From Pectinatus haikarae (GTDB lineage: Bacteria > Bacillota > Negativicutes > Selenomonadales > Selenomonadaceae), in NCBI RefSeq assembly GCF_015732185.1, contig NZ_WIQM01000016.1, positions 465,001 through 529,000 of the forward strand: a stretch of DNA of 64,000 nt, in the 5' to 3' direction. The notes below the pieces were generated by a model. The model saw nothing but the letters and a program-made list of their open reading frames with translations. It did not search any database and was not told the DNA's origin. This document shows, in pieces, positions 26,100 through 34,297 of this stretch; the first letter of the stretch is position 1; each line of letters begins with the position of its first letter. The position numbers and the translations under genes were made by a program.

Positions 26100-27584
26100 A
26101 TGCCGGAAATAAAAAAGATGTATATAGACGGAGAATGGGTACCGTCATCTTCGGGTGATACTACCGCGATCATCAATCCCGCGACGGGAGAACAGATAGC
26201 GGTTGTTGCCAAGGGAACTCGTGCTGATGCCCGATCAGCCGTGAAAGCGGCGAAAAGAGCTTTCTATGAGGACGGCTGGTGGGACAGCACAGCCGGTGAA
26301 CGTGCTGAACTGCTTAATAAATTTGCTGATGAAATGGAAGCAAACGTCGATGAATTAGCCCGTGTAGAAACAATGAACAATGGAAAAACTCTGACCGAGT
26401 CAAGTTATGACGTTTACGACAGTGCAGCCTGTCTGCGTTATTATGCAGGACTTTGCACAAAACCTTCAGGACAGACCTATGCCGTTCCCAATCCCAATGT
26501 TCAGTCAATGACCGTACGCGAACCTATCGGCGTGGTGGGAATGATCGTGGCATGGAATTTTCCGATATCGCTGGCAATGTGGAAACTGGCGCCTGCGCTG
26601 GCAGCGGGTAATACCGTCGTTTTAAAACCGGCGAGCTATACGCCGCTGTCGGCAGTAATGCTTTTTGAAATGATGGAGAGAGCAGGCTTTCCCAAAGGCG
26701 TGGTCAATCTGGTATTGGGCAGCGGCGCAGATGTGGGTGACGAATTGGCGGCAAATACAGATGTGGAAAAAATAGCATTCACAGGCAGCATTGAAGCGGG
26801 CAGCAGTGTTATGCGCGCTGCGGCAAACAACGTAAAGGGCATCTGCCTTGAACTCGGCGGCAAATCGCCGGTAGTGGTATTTGACGACGCCGATATTGCC
26901 ACGGCAGTTGATTATGCGGCTTTCGGAATTTTTTACAACCAGGGTGAAGTATGTTCGGCCGGTTCCCGCATTTTGGTACAGGATACTATATATGACAGCT
27001 TTACCGCGACCTTGGTTGAATATACCGGGCAGATAAAATTAGGCAACGGACTGGCAGAGAATACCACGATGGGTCCTCTTATCAGTAAAAGCCATATGGA
27101 AAAAGTGATCGGCTATATTGAAACAGGTAAAAAAGAGGGCGCGACACTGCTGTGCGGCGGGCGCAGAGCCATGGAGGGAGAACTGAGCAGAGGCTGGTTT
27201 GTCGAACCGACTATTTTTGGTGACTGCACACCGGATATGACTATCGTGAAAGAAGAAATATTCGGACCTGTCTTGTGTCTGCAAAAATTCCATACGATAA
27301 ATGATGCTATAGAGCTGGCAAATGATACCGCTTATGGTCTGGCCGCCGGTGTATTTACCAAAGACGGCGCCAAAGCACTGAAGGTAATAAAAAAAATACG
27401 TGCGGGCATTACTTGGATCAATGAATTCAGTCCTGTCTACAATGAAGCTCCATGGGGCGGCTATAAGCAAAGCGGTATCGGCCGTGAACTTGGCACCTAT
27501 GGATTGGACGAATTTACCGAGGTCAAGCAGATCAATATCAATTTGGAACCGGCGCCTACTGGCTGGTTTACACCTAAATTATAA
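26100..27584 (+). CDS. NAD(P)-dependent aldehyde dehydrogenase
   Basis: Oxidises an aldehyde to the acid. The 494-residue protein has VGMIVAWNFPISLAMWKLAP, LKPASYTPLSA, IAFTGSIEAGSSVMRAA, LELGGKSPVVVFDDAD with the general-base Glu, and FYNQGEVCSAGSRILV with the catalytic Cys. PWGGYKQSGIGRELG closes the subunit. It resembles betaine/phenylacetaldehyde-type enzymes rather than CoA-acylating ones. GAGGTGGAG precedes the ATG, 10 bp after the acd gene. Its aldehyde may arise from side decarboxylation of the 2-oxoacid or from the adjacent alcohol dehydrogenase. Confidence 0.92.
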   Translation: MPEIKKMYIDGEWVPSSSGDTTAIINPATGEQIAVVAKGTRADARSAVKAAKRAFYEDGWWDSTAGERAELLNKFADEMEANVDELARVETMNNGKTLTESSYDVYDSAACLRYYAGLCTKPSGQTYAVPNPNVQSMTVREPIGVVGMIVAWNFPISLAMWKLAPALAAGNTVVLKPASYTPLSAVMLFEMMERAGFPKGVVNLVLGSGADVGDELAANTDVEKIAFTGSIEAGSSVMRAAANNVKGICLELGGKSPVVVFDDADIATAVDYAAFGIFYNQGEVCSAGSRILVQDTIYDSFTATLVEYTGQIKLGNGLAENTTMGPLISKSHMEKVIGYIETGKKEGATLLCGGRRAMEGELSRGWFVEPTIFGDCTPDMTIVKEEIFGPVLCLQKFHTINDAIELANDTAYGLAAGVFTKDGAKALKVIKKIRAGITWINEFSPVYNEAPWGGYKQSGIGRELGTYGLDEFTEVKQININLEPAPTGWFTPKL

Positions 27585-27602
27585 GCGCGGGAGGTTTTCG
27601 TT

Positions 27603-28772
27603 GTGTTTATGCCATTTACTTACAAGCATGATGTGCAGATAGAATTCGGTCCGGGAAAAACAAAGGATATTGCCGAAAGTGTCAAGGCAGAAAATGCCGG
27701 AAAAGCGATGCTGGTGATAGACAAAGATCTCAGAAAGCTGCATATTGCCGATGAGATATGCGCGGCTTTGACAGAAAATAATATAGCTTACTGCATTTTC
27801 GATGATTTTACACCCAATCCCAGTGTTCTGAGTGTAGACAGCTGTGCAAAACAGATACGCGCAGAGCATTGCGAAATAATTATTGCCATCGGCGGAGGAA
27901 GCTCCATGGATGTAGGCAAGGGTGCCGCGGTAATTGCCACCAACGAAGGCGGCATCATGGATTATATGTATCTGCGAAAGGACAATGCCAAAGTGCCGGA
28001 GCATCCGCTGCTACCGGTTATAGCTGTACCGACGACATCGGGCACCGGCTCAGAGGTCTCCGAGTGCATCGTATTGATAGATACCGATAATATAAAGGAT
28101 GTCATGTATTCTTCAATACTGCTTCCCAAATATGCCTATGTAGATCCGGAGCTGACATATAAAATGCCTGCTTCTATATGCGCCAATACAGGTCTGGATG
28201 TTCTGGGACATGCTTTGGAGGCATATATCGCGACCCTGGAAAACATCATGGCGGATCTTTTTGCCAAGGAAGCCATTAAACTGACCTTCCAATATCTTCC
28301 CAAGGCAGTGAGCGGTGACAAAGAAGCACGTATATATATGGCGCTGGCTTCAATGTATGCCGGGATCGCACAGTCAAAAAACGGCTGTGTACTACCGCAT
28401 GCGGTCTCGTGTCCGCTGTCGGCTTCATATGGTGTTCCTCACGGGCTTGGCGTAGGAGTGGCACAAATCCCCAACATCGAATACACGCGTGATGTCTGCG
28501 CCGAACAGTATAAGCAGATTTTGGATTATATTGACCCGCTCGCACATGAAGTACCGGCGGACGAAGCTGCCGACGGATTGATCGAAAAGATCAAAACATT
28601 ATTTACCGCTGTGGGTGTGGATATGAAGCTGGATATCGGCGCTGTCGACAAAGCCGTAATTACTAAAATGAGCAGGGAGGCGCTTTTGGAAATAGATATA
28701 GAGGGATCGCCCCGCCAGCCAGTGACGCAGGAAGATGTCGAAGCGTTTTACTATAAAATGCTGAAGTTATAA
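27603..28772 (+). CDS. Iron-containing (group III) alcohol dehydrogenase
   Basis: An NAD(P)-dependent alcohol dehydrogenase of 389 residues. It has IAIGGGSSMDVGKGAAV (the GGGSxxDxxK nucleotide motif), PTTSGTGSEVSECIVL, GLDVLGHALEAYI and HAVSCPLSASYGVPHGLG, the metal-binding His/Asp segments. The start is probably GTG at 27603, 8 bases after GGGAGG; the ATG at 27609 is the alternative. It closes the operon and is followed by a long hairpin. With the aldehyde dehydrogenase it can balance redox by making or consuming an alcohol. Some members reduce sulfoacetaldehyde. Confidence 0.92.
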   Translation: MFMPFTYKHDVQIEFGPGKTKDIAESVKAENAGKAMLVIDKDLRKLHIADEICAALTENNIAYCIFDDFTPNPSVLSVDSCAKQIRAEHCEIIIAIGGGSSMDVGKGAAVIATNEGGIMDYMYLRKDNAKVPEHPLLPVIAVPTTSGTGSEVSECIVLIDTDNIKDVMYSSILLPKYAYVDPELTYKMPASICANTGLDVLGHALEAYIATLENIMADLFAKEAIKLTFQYLPKAVSGDKEARIYMALASMYAGIAQSKNGCVLPHAVSCPLSASYGVPHGLGVGVAQIPNIEYTRDVCAEQYKQILDYIDPLAHEVPADEAADGLIEKIKTLFTAVGVDMKLDIGAVDKAVITKMSREALLEIDIEGSPRQPVTQEDVEAFYYKMLKL

Positions 28773-28827
28773 TTTCGGCTATCCTCTCCCAGAGGAACAG
28801 ATACTAATAAAAAACAGAAACCTTCAA

Positions 28828-28884
28828 ACTAAACAGCGGGACTGTTGCACACGATAAGTATGGTGCACAGTCCCGCTGTTTAGT
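28828..28884. terminator. Bidirectional hairpin between convergent Fe-ADH and tmk genes
   Basis: CTAAACAGCGGGACTGTTGCAC pairs with GTGCACAGTCCCGCTGTTTAG with one bulged T and a 12-nt loop. It lies 56 bp after the plus-strand stop and 35 bp after the minus-strand stop of tmk. No long T-run follows, so it depends on stem strength. Confidence 0.65.
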
Positions 28885-28918
28885 CTGCATTATATTTTCT
28901 CAGATCGAATCTATCAAA

Positions 28919-29590
28919 TTAAAAATTCACACAACTTTTTATCATGGCATATATATCTTCATGTATTGATTCTACAGATCTGATTTTCCCGTTCTTAACA
29001 CAATCGACTTTTTTCCAATCATACTTTGCTGAGATATCTTTATACACACGATAACAGTGATGCAGATAGTCTCTGTCCGCTTCATGTATATCATTTCCGC
29101 CCGATGAAGCTCCCCGTACTTTCAAAAGTTCATCACTAAACTGCGGCGGCATATCCAAAAAAATGACCATATCAGGCTGCGGCAATCCCATCTTACCGAA
29201 TTCTAAATCAAAAAGCCAGTCCAGAAAGTTACTGCGTTCCTTCATTTCTTTTATTTTCACTGCCTGATGCACCATGTTGGAGGTTGTATACCTGTCCGCG
29301 ATTACCACGGCTCCATTTTCATATTGCTCTTTCCATTTTGTTTTATAGGACGCATATCTGTCCACGGCAAAAAATGTTGATGCGGCATAAGCATTCACCG
29401 CTTCTGCCGTTTTGCCGAAATCTCCCCGCAGATACATTTTTACTAAAGCGGAAGACTCACTTTTATAATCGGGGTATTCTACTTTGCAAACCTTTTTTTT
29501 CTCACTTACAAGACGCTTATAAAGTAAGGATGTCTGCGTTGCTTTGCCCGAACCATCGCCCGCTTCTATTATGATTAATTTACCTTTCAT
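28919..29590 (-). CDS. tmk: Thymidylate kinase (dTMP kinase)
   Basis: Phosphorylates dTMP to dTDP. The 223-residue protein begins MKGKLIIIEAGDGSGKATQT, with the P-loop GDGSGKAT. It has YPDYKSESSALVKMYLRG in place of the usual YPR segment, VVIADRYTTSNMVHQ (DRY motif with substrate Arg) and MVIFLDMPP. It belongs to a variant tmk group whose P-loop has AGDGSGK rather than EGPDGSGK. The start overlaps the yaaO stop by 4 bp. In Bacillus, tmk is followed directly by yaaQ-yaaR-holB; here 16 kb of catabolic genes intervene. Confidence 0.9.
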   Translation of the reverse strand: MKGKLIIIEAGDGSGKATQTSLLYKRLVSEKKKVCKVEYPDYKSESSALVKMYLRGDFGKTAEAVNAYAASTFFAVDRYASYKTKWKEQYENGAVVIADRYTTSNMVHQAVKIKEMKERSNFLDWLFDLEFGKMGLPQPDMVIFLDMPPQFSDELLKVRGASSGGNDIHEADRDYLHHCYRVYKDISAKYDWKKVDCVKNGKIRSVESIHEDIYAMIKSCVNF

Positions 29591-31038
29591 CTGATCACCC
29601 TTATCGTATGCAGTTTGGTATCAGCAGGACCAACTATTTTTGCGCCTGCCTGCTGCCTTTTTTTTATATATTCTATAAGCTTGTCGGAAATTATCTCTCC
29701 CGGATAAATAAGCGGAATCCCCGGCGGATAAAAGGTTATAGTCTCGCCGCAAATACGATTTTCACTCATTATGAAATCAATATTTTCATGAGCGGCAAAC
29801 ATAGCCCGGCGCGGTGTCATTCTTACTATCGGCAATGGTATATCCACCTCATCCGCAACAGCTTCCTTTATTTTCCCGCTATGATCATCTGCTAACTCAG
29901 CCAACGCGGAATATAAAATTTCTGTTTCTCTTTCACTGTCAGCCAGGGATATAATAAATAAAACATTATACATGTCGGCAAGCTCACATTGAATTTTGTA
30001 TTTGTGACGCAGTATTTTTTCCGCCTCATAACCTGTAATTCCCAGTTTTTTTACAGTTACCGTTATTTTAGTCCGATCGATGGAAAAACACCCTTCACTG
30101 CCAGCCACTTCTGTTCCAAAGCAATATAAACCTGCTATTGTATTTATCCGTTCACGCAGTTTTTCGGCCAGACGCACTGCGTTGTCTATAAGCATTTTTC
30201 CTTTTTGTGACATTTGTCTGCGGGCCGCATCAAGCGATGCCAGCAAAAGATAATTAGGACTTGTGGACTGCAGTAATGAATTTGCCATATGTACACGCTC
30301 TATATCTACCCGTTTATATTTTATATGCAGCATTGAAGTTTGCGTCAAAGACGCCAATATTTTATGCGTACTTTGTGCTGCCATATCTGCTCCCGCATCC
30401 ATTGCCTGCACAGGAAGTTTTTCAGAAAATTTCAAATGGGGGCCGTGCGCCTCATCCACCAATAGGAGCATCCCGTTCTTGTGGACGATTTCCGCTATTT
30501 CTCTTATATCACAGGCAACACCATAATAAGTTGGATATACCAAAAAAACAGCCTTTGCATCTTTATTGGCTGCTATTGCCTTTTCCACACACTCAGTCTG
30601 TACAGCCATCGCTATACCTAAATCTGTATTGATTGCAGGTTCGATAAAAATTGGTTCAGCTCCACAAAGGATAATTGCTCCCAAAACACTTTTATGTACA
30701 TTTCTTGGTATGATTATCTTATCGCCAGGAGCAAGTGCGGAAAAAAGCATGATATGAATAGCTCCGGTCGTACCGTTCACCATAAAAAGACTCTCATCGG
30801 CCTCATAAAGTTTAGCAGCTAAGTCCTGAGCCTGTTTTATGCATGTTTCCGGTGCAAATAAATCGTCCAATTCTTCCATGAGAGAAACATCCATTTTCAA
30901 TCCCATAGGTGTCACTATTTTTTTTAATATCTCATTTGCACCTTTTCCCTGTTTATGCCCTGGTGTGTGAAAAGCAACAGCCTTATCATTCACATATTTC
31001 TGCATAGCCGCAAAAAGCGGCGCGTCTTCCTGCATCAT
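29587..31038 (-). CDS. yaaO: Fold-I PLP decarboxylase, Orn/Lys/Arg type (YaaO/SpeA-like)
   Basis: An aspartate-aminotransferase-fold PLP enzyme of 483 residues, the short cytosolic form of the arginine/lysine/ornithine decarboxylase family. It shows AFHTPGHKQGKGA at the N-terminus, FMVNGTTGAIHIMLFSALAPGD, IIPRNVHKSVLGAIILCG and LLVDEAHGPHLKFSEKLPV. The PLP lysine lies in DMAAQSTHKILASLTQTSML. GIPLIYPGEIISDKLIEYI is near the C-terminus. It lies in the Bacillus yaaO-tmk order and overlaps tmk by 4 bp. Substrate cannot be read from the sequence. A second, unrelated decarboxylase lies just upstream. Confidence 0.92.
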   Translation of the reverse strand: MMQEDAPLFAAMQKYVNDKAVAFHTPGHKQGKGANEILKKIVTPMGLKMDVSLMEELDDLFAPETCIKQAQDLAAKLYEADESLFMVNGTTGAIHIMLFSALAPGDKIIIPRNVHKSVLGAIILCGAEPIFIEPAINTDLGIAMAVQTECVEKAIAANKDAKAVFLVYPTYYGVACDIREIAEIVHKNGMLLLVDEAHGPHLKFSEKLPVQAMDAGADMAAQSTHKILASLTQTSMLHIKYKRVDIERVHMANSLLQSTSPNYLLLASLDAARRQMSQKGKMLIDNAVRLAEKLRERINTIAGLYCFGTEVAGSEGCFSIDRTKITVTVKKLGITGYEAEKILRHKYKIQCELADMYNVLFIISLADSERETEILYSALAELADDHSGKIKEAVADEVDIPLPIVRMTPRRAMFAAHENIDFIMSENRICGETITFYPPGIPLIYPGEIISDKLIEYIKKRQQAGAKIVGPADTKLHTIRVIR

Positions 31039-31211
31039 AAGCTTTACCTCACTTTCTTTCTACAACAATAAAATTCAGGCTGCCCGGATTCTTATTCCAA
31101 TTATCGCAATATAAAAAGACCGCCATAAAATCATTTATTAATTTTAAGCGGCCTTCTGTCAAATTTACCGACAATACTCTTCTTTCAGGAAGACACTGCG
31201 GGAATGCACCA

Positions 31212-31367
31212 TTATTTTTTTCTGCGTTTTGCCAAAAATATTTTTACTGCAGCAATCAAAACAGCCACACCTACAGCTCCCAATACAAAAACATTGTTCA
31301 AACCTGACGCCCCAGTGCCATGCATCATATCATAATAGACAAATACCAGCACCGCAGCTATTATCAA
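31212..31367 (-). CDS. Small membrane protein with two predicted helices
   Basis: A 51-residue frame absent from standard gene-length cut-offs. It reads LIIAAVLVFVYYDMMHG, then a short loop (TGASGLNN), then VFVLGAVGVAVLIAAVKIF, ending in the basic tail LAKRRKK: two transmembrane helices with a positive cytosolic end. No ATG is available at the N-terminus. I place the start at a TTG (31367), but a strong GGGGGTGGGG tract 22-31 bases upstream leaves an earlier non-AUG start possible. The frame is the same as that of the decarboxylase upstream, separated by its TGA. I do not recognise a family. Confidence 0.6.
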   Translation of the reverse strand: MIIAAVLVFVYYDMMHGTGASGLNNVFVLGAVGVAVLIAAVKIFLAKRRKK

Positions 31368-31409
31368 TGCGTTTATTATGCTTGATATATGACCCCACCC
31401 CCATAACTT

Positions 31410-32585
31410 TCAAACAACAGCCTCACAATCACTTTTCTGTTCTGCTGCAGTACCTAATCGCTCTTTTTCCTTCTCCCAATGAATTACACGCGCTTTGGCG
31501 AAACCATTGAAATTAGTCGCAGATGCAACCGTATAGGCACCGCAATCGCTGGCCACCACAATATCGTCTATTTGCAGATCTGGACACGGATAATCTTTGG
31601 TCAATACATCAAGAGAATCACAGCTCGGTCCAAAAAAAGTCGACGGCAGCATCTTTCCCTGTTTAAAGCTGTTCAGTTCATACTCCCAATGATCAAAAAA
31701 TACCCCGGAGAATATTCCATACACTCCGTCATCCAAATAATAACAGATCTTCCCATCACGTATCTGTTTACCGATCACGCGTGTGATCGCATTCATTACT
31801 GTTCCGCAGATGTATCGTCCTGGTTCCGCCCATATTTCAATATCGGGAAAAAATTTATCCAATCCCGCGTTTATCTCCCTGACCATATTCTCCAGATTAA
31901 CACAGGTGTCCGGCGCCGGTACCGGCAGCCCGCCGCCTATGTCCAATATATTTAAAGAAAATCCTAACTGCCTAGCTTCATCAATAATCCCGCGGCAGAG
32001 AGAAAAAGCCTCATAATAAGGTTCGGTAGACAAAGTCTGACTGCCCACATGAACGGCCAGCCCTACCGGATCTAATCCTTGTTCTCTGGCCAGATTCAGC
32101 AACGAAATAGCATTCTCAGGCTCAGCGCCAAATTTTTCATTCAAATTAACAAGTGCTTTAGCATTCTTTATGCGAACTCTCAGAAGCACTTCCGCATCAG
32201 GAACATATTCAGCCATCTTGTAGACTTCCCTCTCACTGTCAAAGGTAAATCTATTGACACCGGCCTCAGCTGCAGCCATCAGGCCCTGCACTGTCTTTAT
32301 AGGATTTGCATATATCATATTTTCTCCGCGCACTCCCATAGACTGCAGCATTCGGATCTCTCCGTCAGAGGCAACATCAAAGCTGGATCCCATATCAATC
32401 ATTTTTTCAATGATTATAGGGGAAGGATTTGCCTTCATGGCATAAAACACACGTACACGCGGCATATTATCCAATAAAAATCGATAATTTTTCTCTACCT
32501 GATCGGTAGAAATGACCGCCAAAGGCGTAGGGTACTTATTTACTAAAATTTCCGCCTGTTCTTTTGTTAATTTGAAACTTTTCAT
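31410..32585 (-). CDS. ldc: Lysine/ornithine decarboxylase, alanine-racemase fold (Selenomonas type)
   Basis: A PLP enzyme of 391 residues in the eukaryotic ODC-like fold III. It has VRVFYAMKANPSPIIIEKM with the PLP lysine, GSSFDVASDGEIRML, GLAVHVGSQTLS, LDIGGGLPVPAP (glycine-rich PLP phosphate loop), WAEPGRYICGTV and FFGPSCDSLDVL with the catalytic Cys of the partner subunit. It closely resembles, by memory, the Selenomonas ruminantium lysine/ornithine decarboxylase, whose cadaverine or putrescine is linked to peptidoglycan in Negativicutes. The ATG at 32585 follows GGGGAG; a longer frame to 32612 is not supported. A structured leader precedes it. Confidence 0.9.
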   Translation of the reverse strand: MKSFKLTKEQAEILVNKYPTPLAVISTDQVEKNYRFLLDNMPRVRVFYAMKANPSPIIIEKMIDMGSSFDVASDGEIRMLQSMGVRGENMIYANPIKTVQGLMAAAEAGVNRFTFDSEREVYKMAEYVPDAEVLLRVRIKNAKALVNLNEKFGAEPENAISLLNLAREQGLDPVGLAVHVGSQTLSTEPYYEAFSLCRGIIDEARQLGFSLNILDIGGGLPVPAPDTCVNLENMVREINAGLDKFFPDIEIWAEPGRYICGTVMNAITRVIGKQIRDGKICYYLDDGVYGIFSGVFFDHWEYELNSFKQGKMLPSTFFGPSCDSLDVLTKDYPCPDLQIDDIVVASDCGAYTVASATNFNGFAKARVIHWEKEKERLGTAAEQKSDCEAVV

Positions 32586-32630
32586 AACACTCCCCTTATT
32601 CTCTGCATACAATTATTGTATTTATTCTTT

Positions 32631-32744
32631 GCGGACAGGCACTGGCTCCATCTTTCCACAGAGCTACCTTTTGCACATCGGGTTTCACCCTTCAATACAA
32701 AAGACGCCTCACTCGCTATTTATAAACCATGGCAATACCGCCAT
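32631..32744 (-). promoter_or_regulatory. Structured leader and possible leader peptide of ldc
   Basis: Minus strand: an AAAGGA site 8 bases before an ATG (32744) opens an 11-codon frame, MAVLPWFINSE, ending at TGA (32711-32709). Directly after it the RNA can fold. An outer stem has GCG..AGGC with GCCT..CGC (32716-32706 with 32640-32631). One arm is CTTTTG/CAAAAG enclosing GGG-TGAAA-CCC, and the other is GCTC/GAGC. The frame's stop codon overlaps the outer stem. The class is unknown to me. Upstream, 32745-33037 is AT-rich and I see nothing else in it. Confidence 0.4.
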
Positions 32745-33037
32745 AAATTTATTCCTTTGTTATTTTGTCATTTACAAAGAAAATCCTTCATAAAATACAA
32801 AAATTTTACGAAATTTTCCTATTTACTGCCGACACGTTTTTAATCAATGCCAAACAAAAAATCTGTATGAAATATGCAGACTGTTCTTCGCAATAACTGT
32901 TAATAAATATATAACGACAGCAGCAAAAAATCAATCAAAATTTACTGCAAATCGTATCTTTTCCAAAAAAAATAATGCAGTTCACATTATTTCAATTTTG
33001 CCAGAGCGAATAAACAGAAAATTTCCAAAAAAAAATA

Positions 33038-33074
33038 ATGCCGGAATAAGTTTTTATTGCCCTTATTCCAGCAT
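33038..33074 (-). terminator. Terminator of the enolase-ABC operon
   Basis: ATGCCGGAATAAG / CTTATTCCAGCAT (one G-T pair) with an 11-nt loop. On the minus strand it is followed by TTATTTTTTTTT. It lies 21 bp after the stop of the last gene of the operon. Confidence 0.88.
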
Positions 33075-33094
33075 ATAATGACATAATTTTTATA

Positions 33095-34273
33095 TTATGC
33101 CTTGATTACTGTATAATCGGATTTTTTGTATACTGTCTCCGTTATATCCTGACCTATCCCCGGTAATTCTGGTACAATAAAATATCCATTGACAGGCTGA
33201 TAATTATATTTGCAAAGTTCCTGGTATTCTGGCAGTAAAGTTTTTTGATGATGCTCATGAATGCAAAAATTTGGTATGCTTGTTTCAGCATGAAGCGCTG
33301 CCGCTTCTGCCACTCCAGTCCCCGCCACATGAGCTTGTACGGATATTTCATAAGTATGAGCCGTATCTGCGATTTTTTTAAATTCTGAAAAACCGCCGCA
33401 GGAACCTAAATCCGGCTGGATAACATCAATAGATCTATCTTTGAAATAGGGAGTATAACCCCAGCGTGAATATATTCTCTCACCAGAGGCAATGGGAATA
33501 TTGATTTTTTGCTTTGCATGTCTTAGAAGTTCGGTATTCAAAGGTGTATTGATCTCTTCATAGAAAAAAATATTATACTCTTCAATAGATTTAGCAAATT
33601 GGATTGCGCTCACCAAATCTGTATTAGCATGGTTTTCAATAATTATATCTACATATGGTCCGACAGTTTTTCGTATTATCTCTACTCTTTCTTTTCCCAG
33701 TTCGATCAGTGCATACGGCAGCGGCCCTTCCAATTTATCAATATTTTTGCCATTTCTGTCATGAGCAAGAACATCTATTTTAATTGCATCATATCCATCT
33801 TTCAACGCATTTTCGGCTTCAGCGGCATATTCTTCTTTTGGTCCTCTGGCACCTCTGACTGGTCCCCAGCCGAATTGCAGCTGTGATGCATATGTACGCA
33901 ATTTCTTATTTGTTTTACCTCCCAGCAATTTATAAACAGGAACGTTTAAAAATTTCCCCTTGATATCCCATAAGGCTATATCCAACGCAGAAATTGCTGA
34001 AAATATGGCGGTTCCTCCGCCTTGACCCCAAAAAGTCTTCTTAAACAGATGCTCCCATATAGCTTCCGTATCAAACGGATCTCTGCCAAGAATCAATTCA
34101 CCAAAATCTTTGATCGCCCCTACAGCAGCGCTTCCACCCGCCCCATAGGCCATACCTGCTTCTCCTATGCCGTAAAGACCTTCCTCGTCAGTAGAAATTT
34201 TTACTAAAATTGGTCTTTGCCCTGATTTTGGACGTCTGTGAACATGAAATATTTCTATCTGTGTTATTTTCAT
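33095..34273 (-). CDS. Enolase-superfamily enzyme (mandelate racemase/muconate lactonizing type)
   Basis: A 392-residue TIM-barrel enzyme that abstracts a proton alpha to a carboxylate. The N-terminal capping domain (1-120) ends in FSAISALDIALWDIKGK. Barrel residues are AIKIDVL on beta-2, IIIENHANTD, FFYEEIN and IASGERIYSRW (three acidic metal ligands, with Glu rather than Asp first). VIQPDLGSCGG and VQAHVAGTGVAEAAAL supply an Asp/His dyad. This resembles sugar-acid dehydratases, but the KID instead of KxK and the ENH site prevent naming a substrate. It is the last gene of an operon with an SsuABC-like transporter, so its substrate is probably what the transporter imports. Confidence 0.85.
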   Translation of the reverse strand: MKITQIEIFHVHRRPKSGQRPILVKISTDEEGLYGIGEAGMAYGAGGSAAVGAIKDFGELILGRDPFDTEAIWEHLFKKTFWGQGGGTAIFSAISALDIALWDIKGKFLNVPVYKLLGGKTNKKLRTYASQLQFGWGPVRGARGPKEEYAAEAENALKDGYDAIKIDVLAHDRNGKNIDKLEGPLPYALIELGKERVEIIRKTVGPYVDIIIENHANTDLVSAIQFAKSIEEYNIFFYEEINTPLNTELLRHAKQKINIPIASGERIYSRWGYTPYFKDRSIDVIQPDLGSCGGFSEFKKIADTAHTYEISVQAHVAGTGVAEAAALHAETSIPNFCIHEHHQKTLLPEYQELCKYNYQPVNGYFIVPELPGIGQDITETVYKKSDYTVIKA

Positions 34274-34297
34274 AAATTAATGATCCCCATTTCTTTT

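Noticed and set aside
30261-30632. Long plus-strand frames opposite yaaO
   Set aside because: They are antisense shadows with no ribosome site or recognisable domain; the minus-strand gene explains the openness.
32620-32720. Possible cobalamin riboswitch before the lysine/ornithine decarboxylase (B12-box-like GAGCCAGTGCCTGTCC)
   Set aside because: The box is too short and the rest of the cobalamin core is missing; a cobalamin link to this gene is also unlikely.
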